Of a stretch of DNA of 64,000 nt, positions 7,501 through 16,500 are shown piece after piece; position 1 is the stretch's first letter, and each line of letters starts with the position of its first letter. Position numbers and translations under genes: made by a program. The notes below the pieces were generated by a model. That model had not been told where the DNA came from. It saw only the letters and a list, made by a program, of their open reading frames with translations, and did not search any database. Source of the stretch: SB11 sp964584305 (GTDB taxonomy: Bacteria > Bacteroidota > Bacteroidia > UBA8524); contig CAZOZL010000006.1 of assembly GCA_964584305.1 (NCBI GenBank), forward strand, positions 62,001-126,000, read 5' to 3'.

Positions 7501-9193
7501 ACTCACCATTTGCATCGTATGTATTGCGTGGTGCTAAAGTACCTGAAAAATGAGTATTATTATATTTCGCTAACTTGGGATAAATGGGGCGCGAGTCTGT
7601 AGTACACTGTGGGGCAACATTATCGGCAAAATCCCATACCCTAGAAACGTGTTTCCCATTGTTGTTAAATGGGTCAATAAAAGACTCGGCTATACCTGAA
7701 ATCACAAAGGCACCATTTAATATTATAGTGTCAGGTCCTACAACTAAAGTATCACCGCCAGCACTTTGGTAAACGCTTCTGCCCGTTCTGGTAGTGAAGC
7801 TCGTTGCGTTTGTTGGTTTTAGCTGAATTGTATCAAAATCTATATGTGCAGTAGTTGGGCTAATAAATTGGAATATCGCCCCAGTACTATTCAGCTCATA
7901 ATAAAAATCATTATAAGCAGAATCATCATTGAAATAGTATGCTGATAGATTGGTAAAGAAAACAGTATCGGTAATATTACATTGATACCGTTGCGAAGGA
8001 GCAATAACAGTATTAGGCTTAGACTCGATAGTTGCACCTGGTCCTTTTACGTGTACCCTATATACAGTATCAAAAATACACCCTGCAATAGCCACTTGAA
8101 AAGTAACATCGTAAGGTCCTGGGGCGGTAAAATCGTGCATAGCTTCCCAGTTTTGATTATCAGTATTAAACTGCCCTGAGTTAGGGTCATCAAATGTCCA
8201 TAAAAAACCTGTTGCATTTTGAATAACAGGATGGTCAAACACAAAATTTTGTGCTGTATGACACTGTACATCACCATTTTTAACAGTAACATTTAATGTA
8301 GGGTTAGTATTGCACGCCGCTTGCTTTTCAGCAGTATCAAGACAACCATCGCTTGACTCTACAATTAAACGCCCAATAAAACAACCATTTTTAAAATAAG
8401 TATGGCTCACTGCTCCCCAATCAGTAGTATTATCAGGACTACCATCTCCAAATTCCCATTTAAAACTTTTCACATCTGAAAAAGGAATTATTGATGTATT
8501 TGTTAAAGTAACAGGGGTAAAGATACAGTTGGTAGGATTTGGCGTAAAAAAATCAGCTCCTAAGTCAGCCCTAATTTGTACCAATGCACTTTTATCTACA
8601 AATGCAATACACCCTTTGCTATCCTCTATTTTAAGAGAGGGAGTAAAAAAACCACCCGCTGGATTTGGGGGGGTGTATGAGTAGGGACCATATACACCTA
8701 TATTACCTGTATTGGCTTGCTTTCCTCCATCCCCATAAACAAACTCGTATGAAATTATGGGATTACCGCTAGGGGTAGTTGAGTTATTGGCAAAACTGAA
8801 TGAGTTACCGTTAAAACACTGTGGTGTAGGTGATAGTAAAGAAAAATCGGCAATGGGGTTTTCATATATTGTTATATTTCCTGAAGCGGTACATACTTCT
8901 ACGCCGCCTTTGTATATTTTAACAGTATAGTTACCCAAAGCTCCACTTATCGCTGTATTCCATAGGTTAGAGGCACTTTGCCCGAAGGATTTACCGTTTC
9001 CAAATGTCCAAACAACAGAATCGGCACCAGCAAGCGCTGGGCCTGTGACACTAAAACTTTCAGGTACACCTACACAACCTTCGGATTTGGCGGTAATAGT
9101 ACACTGTGCATTGGCGGCACTTGCAAAAACAAGTGTAAAAGCCAGCCAACTCAGCGTAAATCGTAATAAAAATTTAAATTTATTCATACTCAA
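4559..9193 (-). CDS. Giant PKD-repeat surface protein with T9SS type B sorting domain
   Basis: 1544 residues. The N-terminus is a signal peptide (basic MNKFKF..., hydrophobic core, ...ASAANAQ, cleavage about residue 30). The body carries about ten PKD-like repeats recognised by WxFGDG-type motifs (WTFGNG, WEFGDGSPD, WTFDDP, WNWGDGE, WNFDDGTGW, WDFGDNKP, WIWGDGAE and others). The last ~90 residues are a gliding-motility-associated type B C-terminal domain: NAFSPDGDNVNDYF, YEISIFNRWGERVF, PWDGT, NPAGVYVVVINYR. Such proteins are exported through the T9SS and displayed on or released from the cell surface, often as adhesins. Many Cys residues are spread through the body. It lies 124 bases downstream of the membrane protein at 9318-10682, which has a similar C-terminus; a short GTGGG/CCCAC hairpin at 9222-9235 precedes the start. 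Confidence 0.9.
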   Translation of the reverse strand: MSMNKFKFLLRFTLSWLAFTLVFASAANAQCTITAKSEGCVGVPESFSVTGPALAGADSVVWTFGNGKSFGQSASNLWNTAISGALGNYTVKIYKGGVEVCTASGNITIYENPIADFSLLSPTPQCFNGNSFSFANNSTTPSGNPIISYEFVYGDGGKQANTGNIGVYGPYSYTPPNPAGGFFTPSLKIEDSKGCIAFVDKSALVQIRADLGADFFTPNPTNCIFTPVTLTNTSIIPFSDVKSFKWEFGDGSPDNTTDWGAVSHTYFKNGCFIGRLIVESSDGCLDTAEKQAACNTNPTLNVTVKNGDVQCHTAQNFVFDHPVIQNATGFLWTFDDPNSGQFNTDNQNWEAMHDFTAPGPYDVTFQVAIAGCIFDTVYRVHVKGPGATIESKPNTVIAPSQRYQCNITDTVFFTNLSAYYFNDDSAYNDFYYELNSTGAIFQFISPTTAHIDFDTIQLKPTNATSFTTRTGRSVYQSAGGDTLVVGPDTIILNGAFVISGIAESFIDPFNNNGKHVSRVWDFADNVAPQCTTDSRPIYPKLAKYNNTHFSGTLAPRNTYDANGEWVNCNFSYDSLPKHWYTPGEERCYQVRLTLKDTSSSDPNIENSTASGNDPAGCESQATVNLALQGPDANGLRWEGIPCFGPANVYGFFYDFSRTGPACDRQQFWIHLDSFADRVDNTPNVFDKWIPQTGTVVDRLFTPWPLATLGLPPNVGRVFWQYQPNGTYPSKIASPDGWVTIGFRVQNGMDPKTGQPCIDEVWYDSVYRYINSNAGFKFNSDADNPNDLYTFERVCAPNDVKIRRDSTFLPATGGFTYSSDSIGVEIWNWGDGEIEVDSFTRYNCIGNLCYSYRIRYRLSGNSAPVKIDSILTRIYDPVLGKTTFLDARDSTPDIVREHRYLRPNWNRVGHTIIPCQKLPFDSLGITVFRNTCCDNPPFENVRVAVTGFLSFLNADDSIVCRNTPIQFYDSARYYLEFPIPVPPFIIDAYDYWDKAKQIFLNDGVTSRPRPRPAPKDYEKLRWNFDDGTGWNASVPDNPVRSFPDPGIYDVRVEYTDSFACKQIETQRITVTGVSSNFSFDRALANCRPTVDFSDTSLMIDPCVFVNGTNCDNIVKWEWDFGDNKPNNQSQSILQNPSKIYTSFGDFDVVLKVTTKLGCVDSIVRTISLEGPRPLFEFAADSVGCVPFTLELRNTSINPTPSAKWTYFWGDGQFLTTDRDTNALHTYNAPGTYEVFVLQEDVTPLGVGNCTALFPDSNFTNQQYRKYIVRVLPSRATDFTIADSVLCVGDSTQFTSNSDTIYDTFKWIWGDGAETNLDSAGGGNQVYHKFTTAGTFYVQFRPNYTPTPGEPTCKTAAVKKVFVRAVKAIMDCSDTVNKPRIIFKSLSQNAQDIFWDFGVGEGFVDGKDFPEFPDASYDYGNQRGAYTVKLLVRSPEGCEDSVNCSFDYTFNVDINIRNAFSPDGDNVNDYFDVLVENEEMYEISIFNRWGERVFFSEDKTKPWDGTHMDTGNENPAGVYVVVINYRLRGEEDKTYRGSVTLFRQEK

Positions 9194-9317
9194 ACAATTA
9201 GTTATTTTTTTTATTTAAAACGTGGGTCGTCCCACAAACTACAAAACTATAATAATTTGTAACTTATACTACCCCTTTAGATGATTTTTCACCTTTGTAG
9301 GTTGCATTATTACTTTT

Positions 9318-10682
9318 TTATCTTACCAAGGTTAAAAATTTCTTCTCTTGCCTTTCTTCAAAGCCTTTTATTTTGTACGAAAATACAACAATGTAATTTG
9401 CTGCTGGGCAGTTATCACCTGTGTACATATTTTGCCCGTTCCACATGGTATTTTTATCGTTACTCTCAAAAACTTTGTTCCCTTTTTTATCCAAAACTAT
9501 CAGGTGGTATTTCTCCTCCTCCTCAATCTCTATCTTGTAGTAGTCATTCCGCCCATCAATACCAGGCGAAAAAACATTATACATTTTTGGTTTTTTATCC
9601 TCGTAGGTATAGCTCTGCTTCACGTAGGTGCTAAAAGAATCTATACACCCTACATTATCCATAGCTATAAGTTTTACTTTATACGTTTTTAGGCTAAAGT
9701 TTTTAAATGTGTGTATAGGCGATGTTTCTCGTGTAGCAGTACTATTGTCGCCAAAAAACCAAGTATAGTGTGCCGCATTTTTACTTTTGTTTACAAACCT
9801 ATAAGTGGCGTTATCACTCTTTTCTACGGTAAAGGCAGCCTCTATTTTTCTCACCTCTACCCATTGCTCTATGGTTTCTTTTTTTCCGCTAATTTCTTTT
9901 GCAATAACTTTAAACTTACCACCATTAGCATATTTATGGGTAGTGGGTTTCCCTATTTTGGTTGTTACGCTACTGCCATCTCCAAAATTTACCTTATACC
10001 TGTTTTTTGATAAATTATCGGCAATGGTAACGGTTAGCCTATCATTAACACACAATTGTTTATCAGAAAGGTAAATACCTACCATGATTATGTTGCCTTT
10101 GGGGGCATCATTACCGTCTATCTTATGGTTTTCCTTTTGTGGCAATGGTGGCGTTGTGTTTTCTATACCACCATTATCACCTGCATCAGGCTTACCATTT
10201 TGTGAGGTATTTATTTGTGTATTCTCCGTTTGCACACCCCCAGTGTTTTTACTAATGGGTTGTGCTGTGTTTGCACTATTGGTAGCAGTATTATTGGCTA
10301 TTTCTTTTGTGGTAGTGGTATTATTAGTGGCAGTGTTTTCAGTAGAGGGAGTTGTTGGGTGGGTTAAATGTTGAGTACTATTTTCAGTTGGGTCAATAGT
10401 ATTTTTATCCTCGTTAATGGTAGCTGTATTTTTAGTAGGTATAGCTATATAAACTGCTGTGGCAACGGCTATTGCTGCTACTGCCCCTATAATAATTTTG
10501 CTTAACCCCCAAGCACCTGCTTTGGCTGCGGTAACCGCCCCCGTAGTAGCAGTGCCACTGCCTGCAATGCCTATTTGGCTTTGCAGTGCTTCAAAAACAC
10601 CTTTGGGTGCTGTTGGCTCAAAGCTGTTGAAGGCGTCTTTAAAGAAGCTATCAAAATTTTCTATGTTTTTATCGTTAGACAT
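9318..10682 (-). CDS. Membrane protein: anti-sigma-like N-terminus, PKD repeats, T9SS type B-like C-terminal domain
   Basis: 454 residues. Residues 1-40 (FDSFFKDAFNSFEPTAPKGVFEALQSQI) match the short cytoplasmic motif found in Bacteroidota membrane proteins encoded directly after ECF sigma factors, which is probably the sigma-binding part. A single transmembrane helix spans about 60-81. A Thr/Asn-rich linker (about 85-190) leads to two PKD-like domains (GDGSSVTTKIG; WFFGDNSTATRE). Residues ~365-454 resemble a type B gliding-motility C-terminal domain (YNVFSPGIDGRNDYYKIEI, MWNGQNMYTGDNCPAANYIVVFSYK). There is no cleavable signal peptide. The ATG overlaps the sigma gene by 8 bases, so the two are translationally coupled. 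Unlike a real T9SS cargo, this protein should be anchored in the inner membrane, which makes the sorting-like domain odd; it may act as a sensor domain. Confidence 0.82.
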   Translation of the reverse strand: MSNDKNIENFDSFFKDAFNSFEPTAPKGVFEALQSQIGIAGSGTATTGAVTAAKAGAWGLSKIIIGAVAAIAVATAVYIAIPTKNTATINEDKNTIDPTENSTQHLTHPTTPSTENTATNNTTTTKEIANNTATNSANTAQPISKNTGGVQTENTQINTSQNGKPDAGDNGGIENTTPPLPQKENHKIDGNDAPKGNIIMVGIYLSDKQLCVNDRLTVTIADNLSKNRYKVNFGDGSSVTTKIGKPTTHKYANGGKFKVIAKEISGKKETIEQWVEVRKIEAAFTVEKSDNATYRFVNKSKNAAHYTWFFGDNSTATRETSPIHTFKNFSLKTYKVKLIAMDNVGCIDSFSTYVKQSYTYEDKKPKMYNVFSPGIDGRNDYYKIEIEEEEKYHLIVLDKKGNKVFESNDKNTMWNGQNMYTGDNCPAANYIVVFSYKIKGFEERQEKKFLTLVR

Positions 10683-11220
10683 TATATGCTTTCTTCACGT
10701 CTTCTAATGAGTTTTGTAATAATTTTCTGGCACGTGATAATTGAGATTTTGAGGTGTTTTCACTAATTTTTAACAACTCGGCAATCTCACTATGTTGGTA
10801 GCCTTCTATTACATATAAATTAAATACCGTTCTATACCCTGGTGCTAACTCTTGTACTTTGCTCAGCAGGTAATTCATATCGTATTTGCTAAAATCTACA
10901 TTTACTTGTAATGCTTCGTGCATATCTTCCACATCTATATGGGTTGCTTTTGCACTTAGTTTTCGCAAACTTTCTAATGCGTTGTTTACCATTATACGTC
11001 GAACCCAACCTTCAAAAGAGCCTTCTCCTTTAAATTTACTTAAATTTTGAAACACTTTTATAAAACCGTCTTGCAAAAGGTCTCTGGCGGCTTCATTATT
11101 GGGGGCATAGCGCATACAAACACCATACATTTTTTTTGAATACAAATTATAAAGAACTTCTTGGTATTTAGTATTCCCTTTTAAACAACCGTTTACTATT
11201 TCCTCTTCTCTTTCTGTCAT
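10675..11220 (-). CDS. ECF RNA polymerase sigma factor
   Basis: 181 residues. Region sigma-2 is at about 12-80 (LYNLYSKKMYGVCMRYAPN, AARDLLQDGFIKVFQNL, FEGWVRRIMVNNALESLRK). Region sigma-4 is at about 125-175 (LAPGYRTVFNLYVIEGYQHSEIAELLKISENTSKSQLSRARKLL). It directs RNA polymerase to a small regulon, probably including its own operon. It overlaps the membrane protein gene by 8 bases, the usual arrangement for a sigma factor and its membrane regulator. The leader at 11221-11300 shows no exact TAnnTTTG box, in line with a promoter of a different specificity. Confidence 0.9.
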   Translation of the reverse strand: MTEREEEIVNGCLKGNTKYQEVLYNLYSKKMYGVCMRYAPNNEAARDLLQDGFIKVFQNLSKFKGEGSFEGWVRRIMVNNALESLRKLSAKATHIDVEDMHEALQVNVDFSKYDMNYLLSKVQELAPGYRTVFNLYVIEGYQHSEIAELLKISENTSKSQLSRARKLLQNSLEDVKKAYNV

Positions 11221-11300
11221 CAGTGATTTAAAGGGCTACATTAGAATTAGATGTTGCACCACAAAAAAGGGTTGCAAAAGGGGCTTGTCTGTTTTTAGTA

Positions 11301-11750
11301 TCAGACTGCCTTAACGTTATACTTGTGTATCATTCGAGGTTGAAAAAACTCAGCATAGTAGCCTGTACTTTCTATTGCCTGCACAACATCATCAATGCTC
11401 ATATCAATACCTGCACGGCGAAATTTAACAGCCAGCGTATTCTCTTCTTTATTCACTATAAACGAGGCTAAAAACAAATGGCGATTAAGTTCTAATAATT
11501 CTTCATAAAAGGCATCCAAATCAAAAACAGGTAATGTGGTAATAGGAGCCATTATTTGTAGTACGGGTATCTCTGGTTCTTCAAAATAATAATTCCATTG
11601 TTCTTCTTTACCGCTACTCCACACATCAACAAATACCTCCACCTCACCTCTAAACACACTCCATTGCCCCTCGCCAGCATTGCGAGAATTATCTGGTGTT
11701 ACACCAATAACCTGCAACGCTTGCTCTACTATATTATAATATTGTTTCAT
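11301..11750 (-). CDS. YbjN domain-containing protein
   Basis: 149 residues, cytoplasmic, acidic. The layout (YYNIVEQALQVIGV, WSVFRGEVEVFVDVW, VLQIMAPITTLP, LYEELLELNRHLFLASFIVNKEENTLAVKFRR) fits the YbjN / type III secretion chaperone-like fold: alternating strands followed by a long helix and the xLxxNxxLxxASFxV block. Members are putative sensory or chaperone proteins with no defined reaction. It lies 81 bases downstream of the sigma gene start region on the same strand but has its own predicted promoter at 11772-11779. Confidence 0.72.
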   Translation of the reverse strand: MKQYYNIVEQALQVIGVTPDNSRNAGEGQWSVFRGEVEVFVDVWSSGKEEQWNYYFEEPEIPVLQIMAPITTLPVFDLDAFYEELLELNRHLFLASFIVNKEENTLAVKFRRAGIDMSIDDVVQAIESTGYYAEFFQPRMIHKYNVKAV

Positions 11751-11771
11751 TCACTTTTGATTTTTTCATTA

Positions 11772-11779
11772 CAAAAGTA
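11772..11779 (-). promoter_or_regulatory. Predicted -7 promoter element for the YbjN-like gene
   Basis: On the minus strand this reads TACTTTTG, an exact match to TAnnTTTG, 21 bases before the ATG at 11750. A TTTG lies about 25 bases further upstream and could serve as a -33 box. Confidence 0.5.
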
Positions 11780-11801
11780 AGATTTGTATAGTATATTTAT
11801 A

Positions 11802-11815
11802 CGTCAAACTTGACG
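11802..11815. promoter_or_regulatory. Inverted repeat, possible operator
   Basis: CGTCAA-AC-TTGACG is a perfect 6-bp inverted repeat with a 2-base centre, in the divergent gap between the YbjN-like gene and the first lipoprotein gene. It overlaps the likely -33 region of the minus-strand promoter. No regulator can be assigned. Confidence 0.35.
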
Positions 11816-11907
11816 GCGTTCACTTTTATAAAGAAAATAAAATTACCGTTCGTCGAAAAAACAATAATTCACTGTGTAATACCCATAAATTATTATGATC
11901 TTGTACT

Positions 11908-12687
11908 ATGACTATCAGAAAAATACTATTATTAACAATTTTTGCCAGTAGTTTACTTTTTTTAAGCAATTGTAAAAAAGACCTTAAACCTGCCGACCCC
12001 TGCGAGGGAAAAAGTTTGCCCAAAGCTGATTTTATGTTAGCTGAAAAACTAAGCGGTGAAAACCGCTATTTTGAAACAGATAAGATTATCTACGTTCTAG
12101 ATTTATTTTTGCGAGGGCCTGACGGCTATGATGAATACTTATGGCAAGTAGGTACTAATCCTAAGTGGAGTACCAAGAAAAATGCAAAAGTAGGTTTTAC
12201 TCAGCCTGAGGGGTTATTGAAGGTTAGGCTTATAGCTAAACGTAAACCCTTTACAGAGTGTTTCCCTAATGATGATGGAATAGACACTATGGAGAAAACC
12301 GTTGATATTATTAATGGCATTATTAACAATAATGTTAATTCTGTTTTAATTGGTTATTGGGAAGGTACAAGTACCCAATACGGTGATACCACTTATACTG
12401 TTAGGTTTTATGCCATAGACTCCTCTGGATGGGGGCAACAAGATGGATATTTAGATGCTTACTTATACAACTTAACAAGAGCAGGATGTAGTTCTACGAA
12501 CTCCGATTTTGTTAATTATATTCATTGGACGGGTGAGACAGCAAGCTCGAAATGTAAAGATCATTACACCTATTTAGCCTATACCAACCCTGCCAATAAA
12601 GACAATGTAACTATTGAGTACAGGGTGGTTGGTCCAGCTCCTGATTATAAGTGGGCTAACTATGTTTTTACAGGAAAAAGAAAATAA
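11908..12687 (+). CDS. Lipoprotein, copy 1 of a tandem pair
   Basis: 259 residues. The N-terminus is a lipoprotein signal (basic MTIRK, hydrophobic LLLTIFASSLLFLSNC) with the lipidated Cys at 22. The first ~135 mature residues (PADPCEGKSLPKADFMLAEKL, YEYLWQVGTNP.WSTK, VGFTQPEGLLKVRLIAKRKPFTECFPNDDGIDTMEKT) are almost identical to copy 2 and look like a PKD-type beta-sandwich. The segment from about 140 to 235 differs from copy 2 while keeping the framework YWEG.STQYGD, LYNLT and a conserved end GPAPDYK...FTGKRK. The function is not recognised. It sits upstream of a T9SS cargo gene on the same strand, which suggests a shared surface role. Confidence 0.85.
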   Translation: MTIRKILLLTIFASSLLFLSNCKKDLKPADPCEGKSLPKADFMLAEKLSGENRYFETDKIIYVLDLFLRGPDGYDEYLWQVGTNPKWSTKKNAKVGFTQPEGLLKVRLIAKRKPFTECFPNDDGIDTMEKTVDIINGIINNNVNSVLIGYWEGTSTQYGDTTYTVRFYAIDSSGWGQQDGYLDAYLYNLTRAGCSSTNSDFVNYIHWTGETASSKCKDHYTYLAYTNPANKDNVTIEYRVVGPAPDYKWANYVFTGKRK

Positions 12688-12754
12688 AATTACCGTTCGT
12701 CGAAAAAACAATAATTTATTAGTTAATATCATTAATTTATTATAAAATTGTACT

Positions 12755-13537
12755 ATGACTATCAGAAAAATACTATTATTAACAATTTTTGTCAGTAGTT
12801 TACTTTTTTTAAGCAATTGTAAAAAAGACCTTAAACCTGCCGACCCCTGCGAGGGAAAAAGTTTGCCCAAAGCTGATTTTATGTTAGCTGAAAAACTGGA
12901 CGGCGAAAACCGCTATTTTGAAACAGATAAGATTAATTCTGTTCGAAATTTATTTTTGCGAGGACCTGGCGGTTACGACAGCTACCTATGGCAAGTAGGT
13001 ACTAATCCCAATTGGAGTACCAAGCAAAATGCGGTAGTTGGTTTTACTCAGCCCGAAGGACTATTGAAAATTAGGCTTATTGCCAAGCGTAAACCTTTTA
13101 CTGAGTGTTTCCCAAACGATGACGGGATAGATACCATGGAGAAAACTATTGATGTGGTTGAAAAAACATTTAATAAAAATTGGATTTCGCCTCTACAAGG
13201 ATACTGGGAAGGCAAAAGTACTCAATACGGTGATAGCATTTATACTATTGGTTTTGAGAGTAAAGACTCCTTAACTTCAAGTCCAGAAATTTGGAGACTC
13301 TTCTTATACAACTTAACAAATGGATGTTCATGCGATAGAAACACTTTTCCTGGATATATAATGTGGAAAGGGCAAGCAGCCTATATACGAAAAATTGATT
13401 CTATACCGTGTATTTTTAAATACGTTGCTTATACATTCCCAACTGATAAGAATAGTGTGGTAGTAGAATACGAAGTACAAGGTCCAGCTCCTGATTATAA
13501 GTACATCCCTTACATTTTTACAGGCAAAAGAAAATAA
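12755..13537 (+). CDS. Lipoprotein, copy 2 of a tandem pair
   Basis: 260 residues, paralogous to the preceding gene, with the same signal peptide and lipobox (FLSNC, Cys22). The N-terminal half and the extreme C-terminus match copy 1 closely. The middle (about 140-235) has diverged, including Cys-rich NGCSCDRN and a different loop before the conserved GPAPDYK end. The leader is also duplicated, so each copy may carry its own promoter. The stop is 39 bases before the 1011-residue T9SS protein gene. Divergence limited to one segment suggests that this segment contacts variable partners. Confidence 0.85.
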   Translation: MTIRKILLLTIFVSSLLFLSNCKKDLKPADPCEGKSLPKADFMLAEKLDGENRYFETDKINSVRNLFLRGPGGYDSYLWQVGTNPNWSTKQNAVVGFTQPEGLLKIRLIAKRKPFTECFPNDDGIDTMEKTIDVVEKTFNKNWISPLQGYWEGKSTQYGDSIYTIGFESKDSLTSSPEIWRLFLYNLTNGCSCDRNTFPGYIMWKGQAAYIRKIDSIPCIFKYVAYTFPTDKNSVVVEYEVQGPAPDYKYIPYIFTGKRK

Positions 13538-13576
13538 AATCAATTTTTAACATTAACTAAATTAAACTCAAATTGT

Positions 13577-16500
13577 ATGAAAAAGAAACTAATCCCTTTT
13601 TTAATGGCATTGCTATGCTTTGGCACTACGGTTACTGCACAAACCAATTGCAATGGCTATACGCTAAATACCGATTGGCGCAACTATGTAGCCCCCAGCG
13701 GGGTAATTCCCGTAGCACCCCTACAAACGGTAAACAATTTTGACTGGAGTGCTAATTTTTTTACTATTTATGAGGATGTTGGAGGAACGGTAACTCCCAA
13801 ACAATTACAATCTCCCTTTTGGGAAAATACTTCGGGCTTGGCAAACGAACCCAATATAGACCATTTTAGAAACAAGTTTTTTAATAACGGTTTTTATGCC
13901 AACCCTACCCAAGCCATAGAAAGTGTTGATATTTGGCCCGAGGACGGTTGGGAGTTGTTATACAAAGATTTTGGAGACGCTACTTCTGCCTATACCGATA
14001 ACCCCAGTTTTAGCCTATACAACCGCTATACGGGTATATTACGTCTGTTTTATTACGTGGAAAATTTGGGAAGCACCGCCTCAAAGACTGCTAGAATTTC
14101 AATTACACCTGAAGGCTCTTTGAAAAACAATGCTCTTCTATCCTTTACAGAGACGGAACTAAACGCTTTAGATGCTTTTGAAAGGCATTTAAGCCATACC
14201 TTAAACTATGCACAGGCATTAGAAAATTTTTGGATATTTGTAGAAATACCCATTGCTTTCGACCCTTGTGTGTGTGTCTATCCCACTGAAGCTAAAATGG
14301 AATTTACATTTGAAATAATAGAGCAAGGCACTATTACATTAGAAGGAAATGCCTCGGGTTTTTCTACACCCACCATTTATAATAATGGGGTATATACTCC
14401 CCAAAAATCAAATATTATTTCGAGCCAAAAAAAGAAAAAAGGTGCTTCTGATTATTTAAAAGAAGCTAATGGTTTTTATAAAACAGTAAACAGTTTTAAG
14501 AGTAATATAAATACATTAATTGGTTTTCAAAAATATAAAGGGGATGATGAAGCAAAGGCGCAGGCTGAAATTGATAAATTTGGTAATTGGATTACAATAG
14601 CCAAAGCCATACCCAAACTGGGTGCTGCCATTGGTATAATAGATTTTTTAATTACTGGAGGGAAAGCAAAAAACGCCGCTACAAGAGAGCCTACACCCGT
14701 TGGCTATGAAACTGAACTAAATATTAAATTAACAGGCACAATAACAGAACCTATTAATCTCAGTACATTATCCTTAAGAACACCTGGAGCAACAGATGTT
14801 GGTTCTCCTAATCCCATATATAATAACCCATTGGGGGTATTTAATTTGCTTGAAACCCCTCCTATTGAGTATGCAGAATATTCTTCAACGAATTTATCGC
14901 GTACTATGTTTAAATATAGTGCCCTTCCCTCCTCTGCTCGTGACGTCAGTATAAGCAGCACCAACCCCTTTTTTGATAATATAAAGTTAAGAGAATACCA
15001 ATTAGTACCCAGCAGTGTGTATAATAGGTTGGTTAATTTTATTATCAACCCAAGGTCTCAACTATCGGCAAAGCAGATAAAAGCCGCTATTTTATTCAAA
15101 TTCTCCAATCTGCCTGATGATATTGACACCTCAAATTATATTAGACGCTTCGTAGGCCCTGTGGAGTTTGGGATAACTATACCCGATAGAGCAGGTTTGG
15201 GCTTTGTACACCGTATGAGTATGCTGGGCTACGAGATTGAAAGCTGGCCAAAAGGAACTGCACGCCTTAAAGATATTACTTTTAGAACCAATTATGTTGA
15301 TTTGGCTTGCTTGGAGAATGAAGCTAATTTTTATTGTTGGGTCAAGAACCATTCAAATGGCGAAATTGTGTCTGAAACTTTGCCCGAGACTTGGCTGAAA
15401 TTAGATATACAAATGCAACGCACTGATGACTACGCACAAAACAATGCTGATGATGTGCAGGATGTGATGATGATTTTGAAATATGCCGCTAATGAAACTG
15501 TACAAAACACAAGCATACCTAATCTTAAATATACTGTAAATAAGTACGTAGATTTGTTTTTTCCTGTAACTCTTAATAATCCTAACCCGCCCACACCTGT
15601 TGAATTAGGTTATGAAATTTTACCTCAAGGAGAGTTTCAACCCACTTCTATTTCATGGTCCTACCATGCGCAATTTCCTTGGAATGGGGCATGGGGTATT
15701 ATTCCTCAACACAGTTTAACACAAGGCCCATGGAGCAGCCCCGTTAATAAAAAATACGGTACACTTATAGTAAATAATAGTAATAAATACCTTTTTGTTC
15801 CTCCCTTTACACCCAGAACAATGAATGTATATAATTTGTACATACAGCCTGGCACCAATTTTACCACACATAATATTATAAATGTGGGCAACCAAGTATT
15901 TGGCTTATCAAATTGGAGTACTATTAATACAAATGTTAACTGGCAACAAAATGTTAATTTAGTTTATATTGGCGGCACTGGCCCTCCTGTACCATTTTTT
16001 GGTTCTACCTTTTCACCCATTGCAGGAAACGCTACCGATATAGGAAATCTACTATCGTTCTTAGACCTTAACGACCCCAATAATATATACGATATAAATA
16101 ATATGCTCCCCTTTATCCCTAATTTTACTACTAATATTAGCCCTGACGGTAGTGTACTACTTACCACCACTGGCAGTGGGTCTCTGTATATACATGGCTA
16201 TAAGAATTGCACCAACCCAGTACAAAATTTTCAGGCTACCCAAAGCGATGTTAGCTCATTTTGTAACGGTGCTGCTTATGCAACTGCAGCAGCAACAAAA
16301 TCAGAAGACTTTAGTGGTGATAAAAACACTACCCCAGCAGAGGAATTGGTAAAAGAGGCATTAAATGTTTATCCTAATCCTAATACTGGCGTGTTTGTTA
16401 GTGCCTTTAATATTAACGGAACAAAGAATGTTTCTTTAACCATTTCAGACTTATCAGGCAAAATTATCAATAAAATAATTGATAATAAAACCTATACTAC

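Larger units (their letters stand above)
11830..13540 (+). repeat. Tandem duplication (unit about 847 bp) with 14-bp junction repeats
   Basis: Two direct copies of a leader plus a lipoprotein gene. The start codons (11908, 12755) and the shared leader block (11830-11869 and 12677-12716) are both offset by exactly 847 bases. The 14-mer AAAGAAAATAAAAT occurs at 11830, 12677 and 13527, that is, at the left edge, the junction and the right edge, as expected if recombination between short repeats produced the duplication. Confidence 0.9.
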
